DNA from: Geodermatophilus bullaregiensis
Lineage (GTDB): Bacteria > Actinomycetota > Actinomycetes > Mycobacteriales > Geodermatophilaceae
Assembly (NCBI RefSeq): GCF_016907675.1
Contig: NZ_JAFBCJ010000001.1
Location: 1,054,001 to 1,118,000 of the forward strand
Reading direction: 5' to 3'
DNA length: 64,000 bases
Below the pieces are notes generated by a model that did not search any database, was not told the origin of the DNA, and saw only the letters and a program-made list of their open reading frames with translations. Both the position numbers and the translations under genes were made by a program. Shown piece by piece: positions 59,529-64,000 of this stretch (position 1 is its first letter; each line of letters opens with the position of its first letter).

Positions 59529-61360
59529 AGCACGCCCTGCCGCAGCTGACCGGCCACCCGCCGCTGGACGGCGGCCACGGCGCGGAACGCCTCGCGCAGC
59601 GCGCCCCGGGTCACCGGGTCCAGGACCGCGGGGTCGAGGTGGTCGTCGGGCTGTCCACCGGCGCGCAGCTGCTCGACCTGGTGGTCCAGGCGGAGCTCCA
59701 GCACCAGGTCGAAGGCCTCCCGGAGGCTCCGGGCGTCGTCGGCCGGCAGGGTGCCCGCGTCCGCGGCGGCCCGCAGCCGCGCGGGGGTCGACGCGCTGGC
59801 CACCCCCGCGGCCATGCCTGCCCACCGCGCTAGGTCGACGATCGGCTGCAGTCCGCCGCGCTTGAGGTCGAGGCGGCCGGCGTGCGCTCCCCCGTGCTCG
59901 ACGACGAAGTCGCGGAGGAAGCCGGTGGGCGGCCGGCGGCCGAGCGCGAAGCGGGCCAGCAGGGAGAGGAACAGCGGGTGCCGGCGGGCGTCGCGGAAGA
60001 CCTCGGGCAGCGCCGGCCCGCTGCGGATGCCCCAGACCGGGCGGCCGTCGACGACGAGCGAGACGAGCACCAGCGCCTTCTCCTGCGTCGGGTCGGCCAG
60101 CCAGCTCGCGGCCGCCTGCCGCCACCCCGCGTAGGAGCGCATGAACAGCGGCTGGGCGGCGACCGCGCCCTGGGTGTCGGCCGGGAACCCGCACGCCTCC
60201 AGCCCGTCGACGACGGCGCGGGCGACCCGGCGGAGCTCGGCCTGCATGTCCTCGTCGGCCGACCCGTACCAGACCAGCGCGCTGTCGACGTCCGAGGAGG
60301 GCACGGCCTCCCGCCGCGCGAGACTGCCCAGCGCCAGCCAGGTGAAGGGCACCGCCGGCGTGCCGAGCCCGGCGACGGTCAGCTGCACCAGCCGCCGCGT
60401 CAGCGCGTCGGAGACCACCGAGTAGACGCCGGTGACGTCGGCGGCGGCCACGCGCGCGTCGTGCAGGGCGAGCACCGCCGGCCGGAGCCCGGCGGAGGCC
60501 TCGACCAGCTCCTGCACCGTGCGGGCCCGGGCGATGGCCGAGCGGAGGTGGAAGCTGCTGCGCGGGGCGGCGGCCAGCAGGTCGGCGTCCTCGAGGACGC
60601 CGAGCACCCGGCCGCCGGGGCTGACGACCGGCAGGTGCCGGATCCCCCGCTCCAGCATGTCCAGCAGGACCTCCCCGCTCATCCGGTCGGCGGCGACCGT
60701 GTACGCGGGGAAGGTCATCACCTCCTCGACGGGGGTGTCGGTGCTCGCGCCGCTGGCCAGGATCCGGCTGCGCAGGTCCCGGTCGGTGACGATGCCGAGC
60801 TCGCTGCCGCGCACGGCCACCACCGCCGCCGTCGCCCCGGCCTCGGTCATCCGGCGGGCCGCCTCCCGCACCGTCGTCCCGGGGAGGCAGACGACCGGCC
60901 GGGCACGCAGCAGGTCGGTGACCGGCCGGCGGGCGGCGTCGACGACCGGCTCCACCTCCAGCCGCCGCGGCACGGGGTCGGCCAGCAGGGAGCGGGTGAG
61001 GAACCGCAGCCCCTCCGGCCGGGCGAGCACCGGCCGGGCGACGGCGGCCGGGATCCGGTAGCAGAGCGTGTCCTCGGCGGCCACGACGCTGAAGCGGGCG
61101 GGCAGGCCGGCGAGCATCGAGGCCTGGCCGACCAGCTCCCCGGGACCGAGCTCGTCGAGGACCCGGCCGTCGTGCACGACGTCCAGCGCCCCGCGCCGGA
61201 CCACGTACAGGTGCTCCAGCGGCGCCTCCCCCTGCTCGACGGCCACGGCCCCGGCGCGCAGGAACTCCACCTCGGCGGCGGCGGCGACCCGGTCGAGGTC
61301 CTCGGCGGCGAGGGCGTCGAACGGCGGCCGGGCGCGCAGGAAGTCGGCGACGTCCCTCAC
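59525..61360 (-). CDS. cNMP-binding / CBS / DUF294 nucleotidyltransferase-like protein
   Basis: 611 residues. Domains in order: cyclic-nucleotide-binding-like barrel (15-125, EQGEAPLEHLYVVRRGALDVVH, LGPGELVGQASMLAG), a CBS pair (about 150-270), DUF294 GlnD-like nucleotidyltransferase (LALGSLARREAVPSSDVDSALVW, the GS...DxD site) and DUF294_C helical domain. It is probably a nucleotide-sensing signalling enzyme. ATG at 61360. In other actinobacteria such genes accompany solute transporters; an APC permease lies just upstream here. Confidence 0.9.
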   Translation of the reverse strand: MRDVADFLRARPPFDALAAEDLDRVAAAAEVEFLRAGAVAVEQGEAPLEHLYVVRRGALDVVHDGRVLDELGPGELVGQASMLAGLPARFSVVAAEDTLCYRIPAAVARPVLARPEGLRFLTRSLLADPVPRRLEVEPVVDAARRPVTDLLRARPVVCLPGTTVREAARRMTEAGATAAVVAVRGSELGIVTDRDLRSRILASGASTDTPVEEVMTFPAYTVAADRMSGEVLLDMLERGIRHLPVVSPGGRVLGVLEDADLLAAAPRSSFHLRSAIARARTVQELVEASAGLRPAVLALHDARVAAADVTGVYSVVSDALTRRLVQLTVAGLGTPAVPFTWLALGSLARREAVPSSDVDSALVWYGSADEDMQAELRRVARAVVDGLEACGFPADTQGAVAAQPLFMRSYAGWRQAAASWLADPTQEKALVLVSLVVDGRPVWGIRSGPALPEVFRDARRHPLFLSLLARFALGRRPPTGFLRDFVVEHGGAHAGRLDLKRGGLQPIVDLARWAGMAAGVASASTPARLRAAADAGTLPADDARSLREAFDLVLELRLDHQVEQLRAGGQPDDHLDPAVLDPVTRGALREAFRAVAAVQRRVAGQLRQGVL

Positions 61361-61370
61361 TGCCCGACCC

Positions 61371-61433
61371 GGCTCCCCTCCAGGGTCCCGCCGCGAGCTC
61401 GTGCGTGGCGGCGGGCAGGGGGGTCCGTCCTCA
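61371..61433 (-). repeat. family B stop-codon hairpin repeat, copy 5
   Basis: Minus strand: begins with the permease TGA (TGAGGACGGACCCCCCTGCC...) and ends ...GGGACCCTGGAGGGGAGCC, 10 bp before the DUF294 gene start. Arms are less regular than in copy 1. Confidence 0.72.
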
Positions 61434-63056
61434 GCGGAGGCCGCCGACGGGGACGTCGGTGCGTCCCGGGTCCTCGTCGGGGTCGCCCAGGCGCTGCTGC
61501 GCCGGCCCGGCCTCGACCGGTGATGCCGCCTCCGCCGCGTGCTCGGGCAGCACGCCGGTGCGGTGCCGCGCCGAGAGCAGGTAGTAGGCCAGCCCGACCA
61601 GGGCGATGGCGCCGATGAAGACGAAGGCGCCCCACTGCAGGTACCAGTGGTACGGCTCGGTGGCGTTGTAGATCGCCCGGCGCGGCCAGGCGAGATTCAG
61701 CGCCATGCCCGCGCCCCAGAGGACGGCGAGGACGTTCACCAGCAGTCCCCAGCGGCCGAGCGAGAAGTACTTCCGGTCGCTGCGGGCACCCGGCCCCGGC
61801 CAGGTCCCACGCAGCCGGGCGAGCAGCATCGGCACGGTGACCAGCAGGTAGGCCAGGTAGATCATGATGATCGCGATGCTGGTGATCACCGTGAAGATCT
61901 GCGGCTGACGGATGTTGATCAGCAGGATCGACGCCGACAGGACGCCGATGACGACGGCCGGGACGACCGGGGTCTTGCGCTTGGGGTCGACCTTGGACAG
62001 CCGCGAGCTGAAGGGCAGGTTGTTGTCCCGGGCCATCGCGAACATCATCCGGATCGTCGCGGTGTGCACCGCCAGGCAGCAGACGGTGATGGCGACGACG
62101 ATGCAGGCGAGGAAGACCTTGCCCAGGCCCGAGCCCGCCACCTGCAGCAGCACGTACTGCAGGCCGCCGGTGCTCGAGGACAGGTTCGGGTCGTCGAGGT
62201 CGCGCACCGCCATGAGGCCGAAGAGCAGGATCAGCCCGCCGAGCAGGAAGGACGCGGTGACGGCACGGACGATCGCCTTGGGCGCGGTGCGCCGCGGGTC
62301 GATGGTCTCCTCGCCGAGCGAACTGGCGGTGTCGAAGCCGTACATGACGTAGGCCGAGGCCAGGGCCGCGACCAGGAAGGCACCCAGGTAGCCACCGGTG
62401 ACGCCCTCGCCGCGGCCGCCGGTGTCGGTGAGGACGTCGACCGGGCTGCGGGTCATCGACACGGCCAGGATCACGATGATCAGCACGGCCGCGACCAGCT
62501 CGATGAAGACACCGGCGCTGTTGATCCGGGACATGAGCTTGACGCCGTAGGCGTTCACCACCGTGGTGAACAGGATGAGGAGGCTGCCGAGGATGACGGC
62601 GTTGACGGCGAAGTCGTAGGTGCCGGTCCCGTCACCGACGAGCTGGAAGCCCGACCACAGCTGGGGCAGCGTGATCTGGTAGGCGAGCACCGTCGCCGAC
62701 AGCGTCACGATCGACGCCGTCAGCATCATCCAGCCGGTCATCCACGCGGTCGTCCGGCTGCCCAGGCGCTTGGTCCAGTTGTACAGCGACCCGGCGACGG
62801 GGAACCGCGCCGCCAGCTCGGCGAAGCACAGCGCCACCATCAGCTGGCCGACGAACACCATCGGCCAGGACCAGAGGTAGGCCGGCCCGCCGGCCCCGAA
62901 GCCGAAGTAGAACAGCTGGAAGGTCCCGGTCAGGATCGAGATGTAGCTGACCCCGGCGGCGAAGCTGGAGAACTTCCCGATGCTGCGGTCCAGCTCCTGC
63001 TTGTAGCCGAACTCGGCGAGGTGCGAGTCGCCGTCCTGCGTGGGGTGCGCGGTCAC
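61431..63056 (-). CDS. APC-family amino-acid/amine permease
   Basis: 541 residues with 12 predicted membrane segments. N-terminal FGYKQELDRSIGKFSSFAAGVSYISILTGTFQLFYFGFG is typical of the amino-acid/GABA/ethanolamine-type APC permeases; SLGEETIDPRRTAPKAIVRAVTASFLLGG is another hallmark. Position between a choline-dehydrogenase-like gene and a betaine-aldehyde-dehydrogenase-like gene suggests choline, betaine or a related amine as cargo. GTG at 63056, 34 bp after the aldehyde dehydrogenase gene. Confidence 0.9.
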   Translation of the reverse strand: MTAHPTQDGDSHLAEFGYKQELDRSIGKFSSFAAGVSYISILTGTFQLFYFGFGAGGPAYLWSWPMVFVGQLMVALCFAELAARFPVAGSLYNWTKRLGSRTTAWMTGWMMLTASIVTLSATVLAYQITLPQLWSGFQLVGDGTGTYDFAVNAVILGSLLILFTTVVNAYGVKLMSRINSAGVFIELVAAVLIIVILAVSMTRSPVDVLTDTGGRGEGVTGGYLGAFLVAALASAYVMYGFDTASSLGEETIDPRRTAPKAIVRAVTASFLLGGLILLFGLMAVRDLDDPNLSSSTGGLQYVLLQVAGSGLGKVFLACIVVAITVCCLAVHTATIRMMFAMARDNNLPFSSRLSKVDPKRKTPVVPAVVIGVLSASILLINIRQPQIFTVITSIAIIMIYLAYLLVTVPMLLARLRGTWPGPGARSDRKYFSLGRWGLLVNVLAVLWGAGMALNLAWPRRAIYNATEPYHWYLQWGAFVFIGAIALVGLAYYLLSARHRTGVLPEHAAEAASPVEAGPAQQRLGDPDEDPGRTDVPVGGLR

Positions 63057-63090
63057 GGGGCGTCCGTCCGTCGGGGGTCGAGGTGCGCGG

Positions 63091-64000
63091 TCAGCCGGTG
63101 AACCAGCGGGCCGGCTGAGGGGCGGTGTTGTGCCAGATGTGCTTGGCCTCGCGGTACTCGGCCAGACCCGACGGGCCGAGCTCGCGCCCGTTGCCGGACC
63201 GTCCGAACCCGCCCCACTCCGCCTGCGGCAGGTAGGGGCCGAAGTCGTTGATCCACACCGTCCCGTGCCGCAGTGCCCGGGCGACCCGCTCGGCGCGCGC
63301 GGTGTCGGCGGTCCACACCGCGCCGGCCAGACCGTAGTCGGTGTCGTTGCCGAGCGCGATCGCCTCCTGCTCCGTGGCGAACCGCTCCACGGTGAGGACC
63401 GGCCCGAAGGACTCCTCCTGCACGACGTGCATGTCCCGCCGGCAGTCGGCGAAGACCGTCGGCAGGTAGAAGAAGCCACCGGCCAGCGCCGGCTCCTCGG
63501 GACGGCGGCCGCCGGCGACCAGCCGGGCGCCCTCGCGCAGTCCCGTGGCGACGTACTCCTCCACGCTCGCCCGGTGCTCCGCGGACACCAGGGGTCCGCT
63601 CTCGGTCGCCGGGTCGAACCCGTTGCCGAGGCGGATGCGCCCGGCGCGCTCGGCCACGGCCGCGACGAACTCGTCGTGGATCTCGTCCTGAACGATCAGC
63701 CGGGTCCCGGCCGAGCACACCTGACCGGAGTGCAGGAAGACCGCCGTCAGGGCGTTGTCGACGGCGGTGTCGAGGTCGACGTCGGCGAAGACGATGTTGG
63801 GGTTCTTGCCGCCGAGCTCGACGGTCACCTTCTTCACCGTCTCCGCGGCGGCACGCAGGATCCACTGCCCCGTGGCCAGGCCGCCGGTGAAGGAGACCAG
63901 GTCGACGTCGGGGTGCTCGACCATCGCGGCGCCCACCTCGCGGCCGCCGAGGACGAGGTTGACCACCCCCGCGGGGGCACCGGCCTCCTGCAGGAGCTCG
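63091..64000 (-). CDS. betaine-aldehyde-dehydrogenase-like enzyme, 5' part outside the window
   Basis: The last 302 codons are present; the start lies beyond 64000. NAD-aldehyde dehydrogenase motifs: VSFTGGLATGQWI, VELGGKNPNIVFADVDLDTAV (Glu), catalytic Cys in FLHSGQVCSAGTRLIV, and EESFGPVLTVERF. The FLHSGQVCSAGTRL phrase is characteristic of GbsA-type glycine-betaine-aldehyde dehydrogenases. With the GMC enzyme it would complete choline to glycine betaine. Confidence 0.88.
   Translation of the reverse strand, partial: ELLQEAGAPAGVVNLVLGGREVGAAMVEHPDVDLVSFTGGLATGQWILRAAAETVKKVTVELGGKNPNIVFADVDLDTAVDNALTAVFLHSGQVCSAGTRLIVQDEIHDEFVAAVAERAGRIRLGNGFDPATESGPLVSAEHRASVEEYVATGLREGARLVAGGRRPEEPALAGGFFYLPTVFADCRRDMHVVQEESFGPVLTVERFATEQEAIALGNDTDYGLAGAVWTADTARAERVARALRHGTVWINDFGPYLPQAEWGGFGRSGNGRELGPSGLAEYREAKHIWHNTAPQPARWFTG

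Overview
The window is a very GC-rich chromosomal segment with strong G/C third-position bias, many GTG starts and very short intergenic gaps. Together with mycofactocin-type and QsuB-type enzymes, this points to an actinobacterium. The overall style and the GC-rich intergenic repeats suggest Geodermatophilaceae (Geodermatophilus/Blastococcus/Modestobacter); that placement is an inference. I see no rRNA, tRNA, CRISPR array, transposase, phage genes or replication origin. No gap between genes exceeds 300 bases. The content is mainly accessory carbon catabolism, packed as small clusters each with its own local regulator.

Layout. 1-5.8 kb: the end of a hydrolase gene, a thioredoxin-reductase-like/methyltransferase fusion with a divergent XRE-cupin regulator, a CoA-transferase, a DUF5872-like protein, a DUF1707 protein, and a toxin-antitoxin pair whose toxin is truncated. 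5.8-11.7 kb: sugar catabolism by a non-phosphorylative logic (GH3 glycosidase, zinc dehydrogenase, IlvD/Edd dehydratase, DapA-type aldolase). 11.8-15.5 kb: three unrecognised proteins, one built on eight perfect-length 12-residue repeats. 15.7-30 kb: a complete L-rhamnose system. Its minus-strand operon encodes the importer, mutarotase, isomerase, fused aldolase/lactaldehyde dehydrogenase and kinase. The divergent LacI regulator leads into lutABC, which would oxidise the L-lactate that the fused enzyme makes. 30-37.7 kb: a thioredoxin fold without cysteines, a TetR regulator, a Gfo/Idh oxidoreductase and a quinate/shikimate block (MHS importer, AroE/QsuD, QsuB, a TIM-barrel protein). 37.7-45.8 kb: MarR, DUF5313, ArsR-SRPBCC, a GAF-SpoIIE phosphatase, a mycofactocin-type SDR with a TetR regulator, amylosucrase and an esterase. 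45.8-53.3 kb: a MoxR/VWA pair, a methyltransferase, a GGDEF protein, a CitE-like lyase, asparaginase and a CE4 deacetylase-like enzyme. 53.4-64 kb: an apparent choline/glycine-betaine catabolic region (Rieske oxygenase, IclR regulator, Rieske ferredoxin, ferredoxin reductase, choline-dehydrogenase-like GMC enzyme, APC permease, betaine-aldehyde-dehydrogenase-like enzyme cut by the window end), with a DUF294/DnaQ-type pair inside it.

The least explained signals are two families of non-coding repeats. Family A is a fixed-length 76-bp element, present three times at gene 3' ends. It has a 17-bp palindrome, a 13-bp stem around a sequence-variable but length-fixed 14-nt loop, and a tail carrying an alternative pairing partner. 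Family B is a hairpin of about 61 bp, present five times plus a half copy. In four full copies and the half copy its first three bases are the TGA stop codon of the preceding gene. In one case it is followed in frame by the next gene with no other start codon available. Also unusual are a MoxR ATPase and a VWA protein separated only by one in-frame TGA with no start codon for the second, and matched operator pairs that identify likely targets for the IclR and LacI regulators.
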